NCBI RefSeq assembly: GCF_947490415.1
Contig: NZ_CANLGX010000006.1
Span: forward strand, 124,001-188,000
Reading direction: 5' to 3'
DNA: 64,000 nucleotides
Origin: an uncultured Eudoraea sp.
GTDB lineage: Bacteria > Bacteroidota > Bacteroidia > Flavobacteriales > Flavobacteriaceae
In this document: positions 52,429 through 61,251 of the stretch, one piece after another
Position numbering within the stretch: the stretch's first letter is position 1
How the letters are laid out: every line of letters starts with the position of its first letter
Notes under the pieces: model-generated
The model's input: only the letters and a program-made list of their open reading frames with translations
The model's database searches: none
Told to the model about the DNA's origin: nothing
Translations under genes and position numbers: made by a program

Positions 52429-53745
52429 ATGAAACAAAGCAAGAATAAAAAAAAACTTGGGCTATGGATGAGTACGTCCCTGGTAATTGGAAATATGATT
52501 GGTGCAGGTGTTTTTCTAATGCCTGCCGCTCTTGCAGCCTTTGGAGGTATCAGTATTGTTGGATGGCTGGCTTCTTCAGCGGGTACGCTAGTATTGGCGT
52601 TGGTTTTCAGTAAGCTCAGTAAATTGTTCCTCAATAAAAGTGGGGGGCCTTATGCTTATACAAGAGCCGGGTTCGGGGACTTTGCCGGATTTTTGGTGGC
52701 CTGGGGATATTGGATTTCCATTTGGGTTGGTATGGCAGTAATGGCCATTGCCTTTGTAAGTGCTTTAACAGTGTTGTTTCCGATGTTAGAGGAAAATTCG
52801 ATCGCTTCGGTCTTGACCGGCCTAGGTGCTATTTGGTTACTAACCTGGGTAAACACGAGAGGGGTCAGGGAATCAGGAAAAATACAAGTTGTAACGACCT
52901 TACTTAAACTAACCCCTTTACTAATGATTATTGTTGGGGGCTTTTTCTTTTTTAATATTGACAACTTTATACCTTTCAATGTAAGTGATTCATCAAGTTT
53001 TGAAGCCATAGCTATAACTTCAACTATGACCCTCTATGCTTTTTTGGGATTTGAGAGTGCAACTATTCCTGCAGATAACGTAAAAGACCCCGGAAAAACC
53101 ATACCAAGAGCTACCATGTTGGGAACAATTATAACTACTTTGGTTTATATATTGGGAACAATGGCGGTCATGGGGATGGTTCCACTTCAGGAACTTGCGG
53201 TATCGCCAGCACCATTTGCGGATGCCATGGGGATTATGACCGGGAAATTAGGACGTGAGCTGGTTGCCGGTGGAGCAGCAATTGCTGCCTTTGGAGCCCT
53301 TAACGGATGGATCTTAATTGTTGGCCAATTACCAAGGGCGACCGCAAAGGATAAACTCTTTCCAGGAATTTTTAAAAAGGAAAACAAACGGGGTGTCCCT
53401 GTTTATGGAATGCTGATCGGCAGTGCCTTGGCCTCTGGGGTAATGCTAATGAATTATACCGAAGGCCTGGTAGAGCAATTTAGGTTTCTAATTTTACTGG
53501 GTACCTTGACTGCCTTGGTTCCATATCTCTTTACCGCCGCGGCCTATGTAAGTATCCTTTTAGAGAAAAAGCTACCCTCACAACCATGGTTGGGAATATA
53601 TGGTATGGGTAGTTTGGCTTTTTCTTACTCTCTTTGGGCCATTTTCGGGGCAGGTGAAAAGGCTGTGTTTTGGGGATTTATTTTGTTGATGGTCGGAATA
53701 CCCTTTTATGTATTTGTGAAATGGAGAAATAAAGATTCCACATAA
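52429..53745 (+). CDS. APC family amino acid permease
   Basis: 438 residues with about twelve helices. The APC signatures are IGNMIGAGVFLMPAALAAFGG in the first helix, KSGGPYAYTRAGFGDFAGFLVAW and FLGFESATIPADNVKDPGKTIPRAT. It looks closest to the arginine/agmatine (AdiC-like) or basic amino acid branch. The gene 16 bp downstream is a guanidino-group hydrolase, so arginine or a methylated arginine is a likely cargo. Confidence 0.85.
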   Translation: MKQSKNKKKLGLWMSTSLVIGNMIGAGVFLMPAALAAFGGISIVGWLASSAGTLVLALVFSKLSKLFLNKSGGPYAYTRAGFGDFAGFLVAWGYWISIWVGMAVMAIAFVSALTVLFPMLEENSIASVLTGLGAIWLLTWVNTRGVRESGKIQVVTTLLKLTPLLMIIVGGFFFFNIDNFIPFNVSDSSSFEAIAITSTMTLYAFLGFESATIPADNVKDPGKTIPRATMLGTIITTLVYILGTMAVMGMVPLQELAVSPAPFADAMGIMTGKLGRELVAGGAAIAAFGALNGWILIVGQLPRATAKDKLFPGIFKKENKRGVPVYGMLIGSALASGVMLMNYTEGLVEQFRFLILLGTLTALVPYLFTAAAYVSILLEKKLPSQPWLGIYGMGSLAFSYSLWAIFGAGEKAVFWGFILLMVGIPFYVFVKWRNKDST

Positions 53746-53761
53746 TAATAGTAATAATTCG

Positions 53762-54640
53762 ATGCAATATACCTGTCAATCCGAGTACAAAAAATTGGAA
53801 TTCGTTGTCATTAAAACCGTGGAGAAAGCGTTTATTAATGAGGAGAAGCTAACTAATGAATGGTCTGCCCTTAATTACCTTTCCAAACCGGATCTGACCA
53901 GGGCAAAAGAGGAATATAAGGCCTTCAAAAGTTTAATTGCCGAAAAAGTACCCCATATAAGTTGCTTCCCCAAATCTGATTCTGTTACTATAGATTCCAT
54001 CTATTGCAGGGATGCCAGCATAGCTACAGATTACGGAATGATTATTTGCAATATGGGCAAGCAGGCAAGGGCTATGGAACCTGCAGCACAAATGAAATAC
54101 TTTGAAGCTAATAATATTCCTATTCTGGGGACCATTAAAGCTCCCGGTACTCTTGAGGGAGGTGACGTGGCCTGGTTAGATAAAAACACCTTGGCCGTTG
54201 GGCATACTTATCGCACTAATTCATCAGGCATTGCACAGCTAAAAGAACTACTCGCTCCTTATAAAATTGAAGTACTGGTTGCCGAACTTCCTCATTACAA
54301 AAGCGCTACCGATGTATTTCATTTAATGTCTATTTTAAGTCCGGTAGATAAAGATCTGGCAGTCGTTTATTCCCCACTGATGCCCATTTCATTCAGAAAT
54401 GACCTACTTCATCGTGGCTTTACCCTTGTAGAGGTACCGGAACAAGAATTCGAATCTATGGGATGCAATGTGCTGGCTACCGACGCACGCCAATGCATAA
54501 TGGTAGCGGGAAATCCGCTTACTGAAAATGCTTTAAAAAAGGCAGGATGTACCGTTTATACTTATAAGGGAGAAGAAATCAGTTATAAAGGCGGGGGTGG
54601 ACCTACCTGCCTAACCAGGCCAATCTACCGAACAGACTAA
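53762..54640 (+). CDS. Amidinohydrolase (dimethylarginine dimethylaminohydrolase-like)
   Basis: 292 residues of the guanidino-group-modifying (pentein) superfamily. Visible landmarks are YCRDASIATDYGMIICNMG, the substrate-binding Glu-Gly-Gly-Asp in GTLEGGDVAWL, the catalytic His in HLMSILSPVD (H195 or near), and the nucleophile Cys in GGGGPTCLTRPIYR near the end. The short form without the extra domain of arginine deiminase fits a DDAH-like enzyme giving citrulline, but arginine is also possible. It is coupled to an APC permease upstream. Confidence 0.82.
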   Translation: MQYTCQSEYKKLEFVVIKTVEKAFINEEKLTNEWSALNYLSKPDLTRAKEEYKAFKSLIAEKVPHISCFPKSDSVTIDSIYCRDASIATDYGMIICNMGKQARAMEPAAQMKYFEANNIPILGTIKAPGTLEGGDVAWLDKNTLAVGHTYRTNSSGIAQLKELLAPYKIEVLVAELPHYKSATDVFHLMSILSPVDKDLAVVYSPLMPISFRNDLLHRGFTLVEVPEQEFESMGCNVLATDARQCIMVAGNPLTENALKKAGCTVYTYKGEEISYKGGGGPTCLTRPIYRTD

Positions 54641-54643
54641 CTT

Positions 54644-55357
54644 TCACATCTTCAGGTAGAAATCTTTTGTCAGATTTATATAATCTTCAGTATACTGATG
54701 TCGCGCTTTTTCCAGGGTAAGCTCACTTTTCAATACCGGGGTTTTTTTCAAATGAAATTCTAATAGACTTCTTTTAACCTCAGATTCAAGATGGCCTTTT
54801 ACTCGTAACAAACGTCCCGGATAAAGCCCAATATTTTCCGCTTCTTTCAGTACTTCCTTTTCCTCCTTAAAAGGAATAATTATCGTGAATATGCCATTTT
54901 TTGATAGCAATTTTATTACTCCTTTGAGGAGAAACCTAAAAGGAAGAGAACTATTCTGCCTGGCCAAATCGCGGGCACCATCACCACTGGGTACATCTTC
55001 AGAATAAAAAGGGGGGTTAGAAATAATCAGATCATATTTATCATCAATCTCATCAAGAAATTCGCCCAGAGAGGCGTGGTAACAAAACAGCCTATCTGCC
55101 CAGGGCGAAGCCTCGAAATTCTCAACGCATTGTTCAAAAGCATCCGCATCTATTTCAATGGCATCTATTGTATCGGCATTACTTCTTTGAGCCAGCATTA
55201 ACGCAATGATGCCCGTACCTGCACCAATATCTAAAATTGATTCCGGTAAATCAGAAATACTGGCCCAGGCACCTAACAAAACACCATCTGTACCAATCTT
55301 CATGGCGCAGCGATCCTGATTTACAGTGAATTGTTTAAATTTAAAAGGTTTTTTCAT
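54644..55357 (-). CDS. trmN6: tRNA1(Val) (adenine(37)-N6)-methyltransferase
   Basis: 237 residues. SAM-binding Rossmann domain with MKIGTDGVLLGAW, ILDIGAGTGIIALMLAQRS and the catalytic N6-adenine motif NPPFY (DLIISNPPFYSED). It matches the YfiC/TrmN6 family that modifies A37 of tRNA-Val. Its start overlaps the end of the sulfatase gene by 4 bp, so it may be read from the same message despite unrelated function. Confidence 0.9.
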   Translation of the reverse strand: MKKPFKFKQFTVNQDRCAMKIGTDGVLLGAWASISDLPESILDIGAGTGIIALMLAQRSNADTIDAIEIDADAFEQCVENFEASPWADRLFCYHASLGEFLDEIDDKYDLIISNPPFYSEDVPSGDGARDLARQNSSLPFRFLLKGVIKLLSKNGIFTIIIPFKEEKEVLKEAENIGLYPGRLLRVKGHLESEVKRSLLEFHLKKTPVLKSELTLEKARHQYTEDYINLTKDFYLKM

Positions 55358-56787
55358 TCAAGGGTACCTGCAGGCCTTATTTCAGTTCCTTCCATTTCTC
55401 TCAACGAATCACCTAATTTATTTCGCATCGTATCTGCCAGTTGTTTAATTTTTTTGACTACTTCAGGATAGTTACCTGCTACGTTTGTAGTTTCACTTAA
55501 GTCAACCGAAAGATCATAGAGTTCAATTTCTTTTAAATCTAAATACACATAATCACCGGGCAGACCATCCTTGCCTGGCTGTTGACCTTCCATTGTTCTA
55601 TAATTATGAGGGAAATAAAGTTTCCATTTATCATACCTGACACCGTGAAGTTCGTTCACTCTGTAATAAAAATAATAAGCCTCCTGGGGGCTTTCTTTAC
55701 TATCCCCACTAAGTAATTTCCAGACACTTTTTCCGTCAATAATACGATCAGGTAATGCAGAACCTGTTATTTCGGCCAGCGTAGGTAAAATATCGATGGC
55801 CATAACCGGAGTATCGATATTCCGGCCTCCTTTTAACCCATTGGGGTATCTTATTATAAATGGTTCTCTATGACCCCCTTCCCAGGCCGTACCTTTTCCT
55901 TCTCGAAATGGCAAAGCACTTCCCGCATGATTCCCGTATGATAACCAGGGACCATTATCTGAAGTAAAGATAACTACCGTATTCTCATCCAGATCATTCG
56001 CTTTTAAAGCATTTAAAATCTGTCCTACAGACCAATCAATCTCCATTATAACATCACCATATAATCCTCTTCCCGACTTGCCTTTAAACTTTTCGGAGAC
56101 AAATAAGGGCACGTGGGGTTGCGGATGGGGCACATACAGGAAGAAGGGATGATCTTTATTCCTGTTTATAAAATTTACGCTTCTCTCCGTGATTTGTGTA
56201 GTTAATTGAGACTGGTTAGTTAAGGTATCTATTATAGTTTCATTCTCATACAATGGTAAAGGTCCAAAATTAAAAACCGGACCCTGTTGGGGATGCAAAG
56301 GCCACATATCGTTAGAATAGGGAATGCCAAAATACTCATCAAAACCGTGCTTGGTTGGCAAAAAATCCGGATGATCCCCTAAATGCCATTTCCCAAAAAT
56401 ACCGGTGGAATATCCCTTTGCTTTGAACATTTCTGCTATGGTGATTTCAGAAGCATTAAGCCCTATTTTGCTATCCGGCATAAAGGCATTATGGATTCCT
56501 ATGCGATTTGGATAACAACCGGTTAACAGCCCCGCCCTTGAGGCCGAGCATACTGCCTGGGCAGCATAAAAACTACTTAACATAATGCCTTCACTTGCCA
56601 TCTGATCCAGGTTGGGTGTTAAGATGTCGTCAGCTCCGAAAGCGCCAACATCCTGATACCCCTGATCGTCGGTGAAAATAAGCACAATATTAGGTGGGGC
56701 GGCCCTCTTTGAAGTGGGTTCTACGTTATTATTCTTACAAGAAAGCACGCAGACAATACAAAGTAGGGTTAAACTATTTCTGAACAT
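55354..56787 (-). CDS. Lipoprotein sulfatase (type I, Cys-type formylglycine)
   Basis: 477 residues. Signal with lipobox VLSC (Cys17). The metal site starts with IVLIFTDDQGYQDVG (D40, D41). The formylglycine motif is C80-S-A-S-R in AVCSASRAGLLTG, followed by HLGDHPDFLPTKHGFDEYFG and VVIFTSDNGPW. Cys-type sulfatases need a formylglycine-generating enzyme encoded elsewhere. It would remove sulfate esters from algal polysaccharide or a related substrate at the cell surface. It overlaps trmN6 by 4 bp. Confidence 0.92.
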   Translation of the reverse strand: MFRNSLTLLCIVCVLSCKNNNVEPTSKRAAPPNIVLIFTDDQGYQDVGAFGADDILTPNLDQMASEGIMLSSFYAAQAVCSASRAGLLTGCYPNRIGIHNAFMPDSKIGLNASEITIAEMFKAKGYSTGIFGKWHLGDHPDFLPTKHGFDEYFGIPYSNDMWPLHPQQGPVFNFGPLPLYENETIIDTLTNQSQLTTQITERSVNFINRNKDHPFFLYVPHPQPHVPLFVSEKFKGKSGRGLYGDVIMEIDWSVGQILNALKANDLDENTVVIFTSDNGPWLSYGNHAGSALPFREGKGTAWEGGHREPFIIRYPNGLKGGRNIDTPVMAIDILPTLAEITGSALPDRIIDGKSVWKLLSGDSKESPQEAYYFYYRVNELHGVRYDKWKLYFPHNYRTMEGQQPGKDGLPGDYVYLDLKEIELYDLSVDLSETTNVAGNYPEVVKKIKQLADTMRNKLGDSLREMEGTEIRPAGTLE

Positions 56788-56866
56788 AACTTGCCATTAA
56801 ATTAACAATTATAATGTGGGTATCAATAGGTTTATGTTGAACCGATGGTAAAGGCCATTTAGATAA

Positions 56867-57160
56867 TCAATGCAACGGCTCATAATCGATTTCAAGAAAA
56901 TCGTCAACGCTATCCATCCAATAATCCCTAATGAATCCCTGGTGCTCCGGATGTTGGTTATAGGCCTCGTATTCGATAGTCGATTCAAACTCCATGACCA
57001 GACCATAGTCAAAAGTGTTTTTTTTACTGGTTTGTCGAAATCGTTTAAAGTTTAATACCCCTGGAATTGAGGCCAAGCGCATGGCCGCCTCCATAAAACG
57101 TTTTTCTGCTTTGGAACCCTTGGCATGTTTCAATTTAAAAATAACGGAATGTTGGATCAT
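56867..57160 (-). CDS. Dabb domain protein
   Basis: 97 residues, close to a bare Dabb barrel: IQHSVIFKLKHAKGSKAEKRF at the start, FDYGLVMEFESTIEYEAYNQHPEHQ in the middle, and a terminal strand. There is no signal peptide. The overall layout matches dimeric Dabb proteins, some of which have been linked to aromatic or polyketide chemistry. The role here is unknown. It is divergent from the large PVC-type gene and 79 bp upstream of the sulfatase. Confidence 0.85.
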   Translation of the reverse strand: MIQHSVIFKLKHAKGSKAEKRFMEAAMRLASIPGVLNFKRFRQTSKKNTFDYGLVMEFESTIEYEAYNQHPEHQGFIRDYWMDSVDDFLEIDYEPLH

Positions 57161-57258
57161 AATGCTTCCTGCGTTGTATGTTCGTTTTTAATGAATGAAA
57201 TGTTCCTGAGAGTCAATTTAATTAATTTTTCATATTTTCAATCTTTAAATCTGAAAAT

Positions 57259-60063
57259 ATGCCTCATCCCCGTTTGGATTTTAATGTAAATGCCAGCTCC
57301 TTTGGTGTATTGCTATTCTTTCTTTCCTTAACTATTTGCTTTATCTCCGGATGTGTCCCAAAAGAAGACGCGCCCGATAATGTCGCGAAAGTAATAGGAT
57401 CTATGACCGATAGTCTGCCTATAATTTCCTTGCCCGAAGATGCTGATCCTGAAGCACCGAATTGGAAAGGGATAGATTTGGATCCCAAGTCGCCTGTAAA
57501 ACCGTCATACCCGGCTGAGGAGGCTAAACAGTTTCTGTTACCGGAAGGGTATCATATCGACTATGTGCTCACAGAACCTCAGATAGAACAGCCAGGAGCC
57601 ATTTCATTCGATGGAAACGGACGGATGTACGTATTGGAATTGCGAACCTATATGCTGACCGCTGATTCTGACGGAACCCTGGAACCGGTTAGCAGAATAT
57701 CGCGCTGGGAAGATAAAAATAACGATGGGGTCTATGAAACCGGAACCACTTTTCTGGACAGCCTTATCTTCCCAAGATTTGTTTTACCCTATGGGAAAGA
57801 TTGTATCTTAACAATGGAGTCTGATGCTGATAATGTCTATAAATATACCGATACAGATGGGGATGGTGTGGCAGACAAAAAGGAATTTTTTACCAACAAA
57901 TATGGCCGCTCCGGAAATGTGGAACATCAGCAGGCTTTTATGTACTGGGGTATGGACAATTGGCTTTACAGCACGGTAAATGCTTTCAGGGTCAAAGAAA
58001 CTCCAGGTGGCGTAATTCGTGAGAAAACGGGGTACAACCGCGCCCAATGGGGCATTACCCATGATGACGATGGTAAGCTATGGTTTCAAGGGGGGGCCAG
58101 CGGTGTACCTTCCTATTTTCAATTCCCTATTCACTATGGCACTTTCAAGGTGGAAAATCAATTTGCAGAGGGCTTTGAGATACCTTGGGGTGCCCCGGTA
58201 AAAATTGCAGATATGCAGGGTGGTATGGATGAGGTTCGCCAACCTGATGGCTCTTTGAACAGGGTGACCGGGTCTGCAGGTAATGACATTTACCGAGGAG
58301 ACCGTTTGCCCAGGGAGTTATACGGCCAACTGTTTTATGGGGAGCCCGTGGCCCGGATAGTACGTCAGATTAAACCGGTAGTTAGTGAGGGCCTAACCAC
58401 ACTGCATAATGTTTATCAGGAAGATAAGTCGGAATTCCTGCGCAGCACAGATCCACTTTTTAGACCTGTGGATATGGTAACCGCCCCAGATGGGACCCTA
58501 TATGTTACTGACATGTACCATGGCATCATCCAGGAAGGTCAATGGGCACAAAAAGGCACTTATCTCAGAACTAAAATAGAACAGTACCAATTAGATAAGG
58601 TAATAGGTTTAGGGCGGATTTGGCGCATTACCCATGAGGGAAACGAGCGCGACAAAACACAGCCCAGAATGTTTGATGAAAGTCCGGCAGATTTGGTCAG
58701 GCATCTGGAACACCCAAATGGTTGGTGGCGAGATAAGGCCCAGCAATTGATTGTTTTGTCGCAAGATAGAAGTGTAGTACCTAAGCTTGAAAAAATGGTA
58801 AGAGAAAACAAAAACCTTTTAGCACGTTTTCACGCATTGTGGAGTTTGGAAGGTTTAGGTGCACTGGATAAAGTGTTGGTCGGTCAATTGCTAAAAGACC
58901 AAAATCCTCGCATGAGAATACAGGCAATTCGCGTAAGTGAATCATTATATAAAGACGGTGACAAGCAATTGGCAAAAAACTATAGCCTGTTGATGAAAGA
59001 TGCAAATACAGATGTTGCCATGCAGGCCATACTTACTGCTAACTTGCTAAAAATACCATCTTTACGGGATGACGTTACCAAATTGATGGCATCTAACAGT
59101 GCCAAAGGGATACAGGTATTAGGAGAACAAATTCTGAATCCAGTAGAAATTAGGGGTTGGATGATAGATAAGGCTCCGGAATTAACGGCTTCCCAACAGG
59201 AGGCTATGGAAAGGGGTTCCATTATTTTTAATGAACTATGCGTCCAATGCCATGGTCTCGATGGCACAGGCACCCCTTTAGGAAACGGAACAGTTATGGC
59301 GCCGCCTCTGACCGGGTCTCCGAGAGTTCAGTCGCATCCTGAATATGTTATAAAAACACTACTGCATGGATTGGAAGGTCCTTTAGATGGTAAGACTTAT
59401 CCCGGAAGTATCATGGTGGGAATGGGCGATCAGTCCGATGGCTGGATCGCTGATATTGCAAGCTACATTCGCTTGAATTTGACCAATGACGCTTCAATAA
59501 TCTCACCCGAACAGGTTTCTGAGATACGTTTAAAAAGCAAAGCAAAAATAGGGCCTTACCAATATCACGAACTATTGGCATCCGTACCTCAAAATATTGC
59601 CCCATCTGACCACTGGAAAGTAACTGCAAGTCACACAGCCCCAACAAGAATAGGCGGGACAGACTCCCCTTCCAGTGCGTTTAATTTTGAAGGATGGACC
59701 ACAGGGGAAACACAGAAAAAGGGAATGTGGTTTCAAATCGAATTTCCAGAAGCCCGGACTATCACGGAAATCCATTTTAATTCGCCTCCTAAAGGTCGGG
59801 GAAATTATCGTGACCGTATACCTCCGTTCCAGAGCTATCCCAGATCCTATGACTTGCAAGTTTCTTTGGATGGGGCCAATTGGAATACAATAAAAACAGG
59901 AAAATCCGATAGTGCGGATACAATACTGTCGTTTGAACCAAATGAAGCCAAATTCTTACGTATTATCTTAACTGATGATATAGAGGAAAAAGGTGAAATT
60001 CCGTGGTCTATGCGACAAATGAAAATATTCGGTTTGCTTCAAAATGAGAAGTTGCTAAACTAA
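57259..60063 (+). CDS. PVC-type haem-binding CxxCH lipoprotein with C-terminal discoidin-like domain
   Basis: 934 residues. The signal ends in a lipobox ISGC at about 31. A beta-propeller related to PQQ-type or membrane-bound dehydrogenases (about 85-440) is followed by a helical HEAT-like region (about 460-630), then one cytochrome c domain with C661-x2-C664-H665 (CVQCH). The last 160 residues have the jelly-roll style of F5/8 type C (discoidin) domains, with SYPRSYDLQVSLDGANWNTI. It probably oxidises or binds a carbohydrate and passes electrons outward. It is 23 bp before the Tat isomerase gene. Confidence 0.85.
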   Translation: MPHPRLDFNVNASSFGVLLFFLSLTICFISGCVPKEDAPDNVAKVIGSMTDSLPIISLPEDADPEAPNWKGIDLDPKSPVKPSYPAEEAKQFLLPEGYHIDYVLTEPQIEQPGAISFDGNGRMYVLELRTYMLTADSDGTLEPVSRISRWEDKNNDGVYETGTTFLDSLIFPRFVLPYGKDCILTMESDADNVYKYTDTDGDGVADKKEFFTNKYGRSGNVEHQQAFMYWGMDNWLYSTVNAFRVKETPGGVIREKTGYNRAQWGITHDDDGKLWFQGGASGVPSYFQFPIHYGTFKVENQFAEGFEIPWGAPVKIADMQGGMDEVRQPDGSLNRVTGSAGNDIYRGDRLPRELYGQLFYGEPVARIVRQIKPVVSEGLTTLHNVYQEDKSEFLRSTDPLFRPVDMVTAPDGTLYVTDMYHGIIQEGQWAQKGTYLRTKIEQYQLDKVIGLGRIWRITHEGNERDKTQPRMFDESPADLVRHLEHPNGWWRDKAQQLIVLSQDRSVVPKLEKMVRENKNLLARFHALWSLEGLGALDKVLVGQLLKDQNPRMRIQAIRVSESLYKDGDKQLAKNYSLLMKDANTDVAMQAILTANLLKIPSLRDDVTKLMASNSAKGIQVLGEQILNPVEIRGWMIDKAPELTASQQEAMERGSIIFNELCVQCHGLDGTGTPLGNGTVMAPPLTGSPRVQSHPEYVIKTLLHGLEGPLDGKTYPGSIMVGMGDQSDGWIADIASYIRLNLTNDASIISPEQVSEIRLKSKAKIGPYQYHELLASVPQNIAPSDHWKVTASHTAPTRIGGTDSPSSAFNFEGWTTGETQKKGMWFQIEFPEARTITEIHFNSPPKGRGNYRDRIPPFQSYPRSYDLQVSLDGANWNTIKTGKSDSADTILSFEPNEAKFLRIILTDDIEEKGEIPWSMRQMKIFGLLQNEKLLN

Positions 60064-60086
60064 AGGAACACCTAACAAACAACATT

Positions 60087-61133
60087 ATGGAAAATAACAA
60101 CAGTAATTTTAGCAGGAGAAGGTTTATTGGTACTTCGGCAAGTTTTGTCGCCGCAACGGCCATTACGGGTCCTTCACTTTTTGCGGCTCCTTCAATACTA
60201 AAAAACAACAACAACCCAAATTCAATAATAAACGGCGTACAGATTGGTGTAATCACTTATTCTTTTAGGAGTATGCCCGATCAAAGTGCCGAGGCCACTT
60301 TAAAATATATTTTGGATTGCGGTATAAGTGCCATTGAACTTATGGGAGATCCGGCCGAATCTTATGCAGGGAAACCGGAAAATAGCGCAGACCGGCGTCG
60401 TTATTATACACTTATGAGATCTAAAAGGAATGGGGACGTTTTGAGTGATGAGCAACAAAAAGAAATGACAGAAATGCAGCAAAAAATGGCGGCATATAAT
60501 AAAGCAGTTGCCCAATGGCGTTCAACAGTATCCATGGATAAATTTGCCGAACTAAGAAAGATATACAATGATGCCGGGGTTACCATATATGCCTTTAAAC
60601 CCAGGGCCTTTGGCAAGGACAATACTGATGCTGAAATAGATTGGGGCATGCGGGCAGCTAAAACCCTTGGGGCTAGTCATGTTACACTGGAACACCCGGG
60701 AGATGATGCTCATACCCAAAAACTGGGAGATATGGCTAAAAAACACGGTATTTTTGTGGCCTACCATGGTCACGAACAGCAAACGCCCACTTTTTGGGAT
60801 ACGGCATTGAAACAATCGAAGTACAACGCATTGAATCTTGATTTAGGACATTATGTAGCAGCTGGAAATACGGATCCGCTTGAAATCATAAAAAGTAAAC
60901 ACGACCGCATAATGAGCATGCATACCAAAGATCGTCAAACACCCGGGCATGGAAAAGGTAATGTTCCATGGGGCACCGGAGATACGCCAATAACCCAGGC
61001 CCTGCAATTAATCAGGGATAACAAATATAAATTTCCAGTAACCATAGAACTGGAATACGATATACCAGAAGGTTCAAACGCTATAGAGGAGGTTAAAAAG
61101 TGTCTGAAGTATTGTGAAAAGTCTCTGGCTTAA
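60087..61133 (+). CDS. Tat-exported sugar phosphate isomerase/epimerase-like protein
   Basis: 348 residues. A Tat signal with SRRRFIGTSASFVAA covers about 1-35. The AP-endonuclease-2-type TIM barrel is seen in GVITYSFRSMP, CGISAIELMG, THVTLEHPGDDAH-like strands, FVAYHGHEQQ, LNLDLGHYVAAG, IMSMHTKDRQ and the final VTIELEY with its Glu. These are metal ligand positions of sugar isomerases/epimerases. The substrate is not known. It shares a direction with the PVC-type gene and probably its transcript. Confidence 0.85.
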   Translation: MENNNSNFSRRRFIGTSASFVAATAITGPSLFAAPSILKNNNNPNSIINGVQIGVITYSFRSMPDQSAEATLKYILDCGISAIELMGDPAESYAGKPENSADRRRYYTLMRSKRNGDVLSDEQQKEMTEMQQKMAAYNKAVAQWRSTVSMDKFAELRKIYNDAGVTIYAFKPRAFGKDNTDAEIDWGMRAAKTLGASHVTLEHPGDDAHTQKLGDMAKKHGIFVAYHGHEQQTPTFWDTALKQSKYNALNLDLGHYVAAGNTDPLEIIKSKHDRIMSMHTKDRQTPGHGKGNVPWGTGDTPITQALQLIRDNKYKFPVTIELEYDIPEGSNAIEEVKKCLKYCEKSLA

Positions 61134-61251
61134 AAAGCCTTTATATCTGTTCCTATTATAACAGTTTGGTGAAACTCATTTCCCGATTGTTTAGTGTATA
61201 ACTTTTAACCTCCATATAGGAAGAAACTAGGAAACTTTAAGTTTAAATTCT

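Noticed and set aside
61232-61244. AAACTT-T-AAGTTT palindrome between convergent genes
   Set aside because: The one-base centre and AT-only character make a stable hairpin unlikely, and no T tract is attached. Likely chance in AT-rich DNA.
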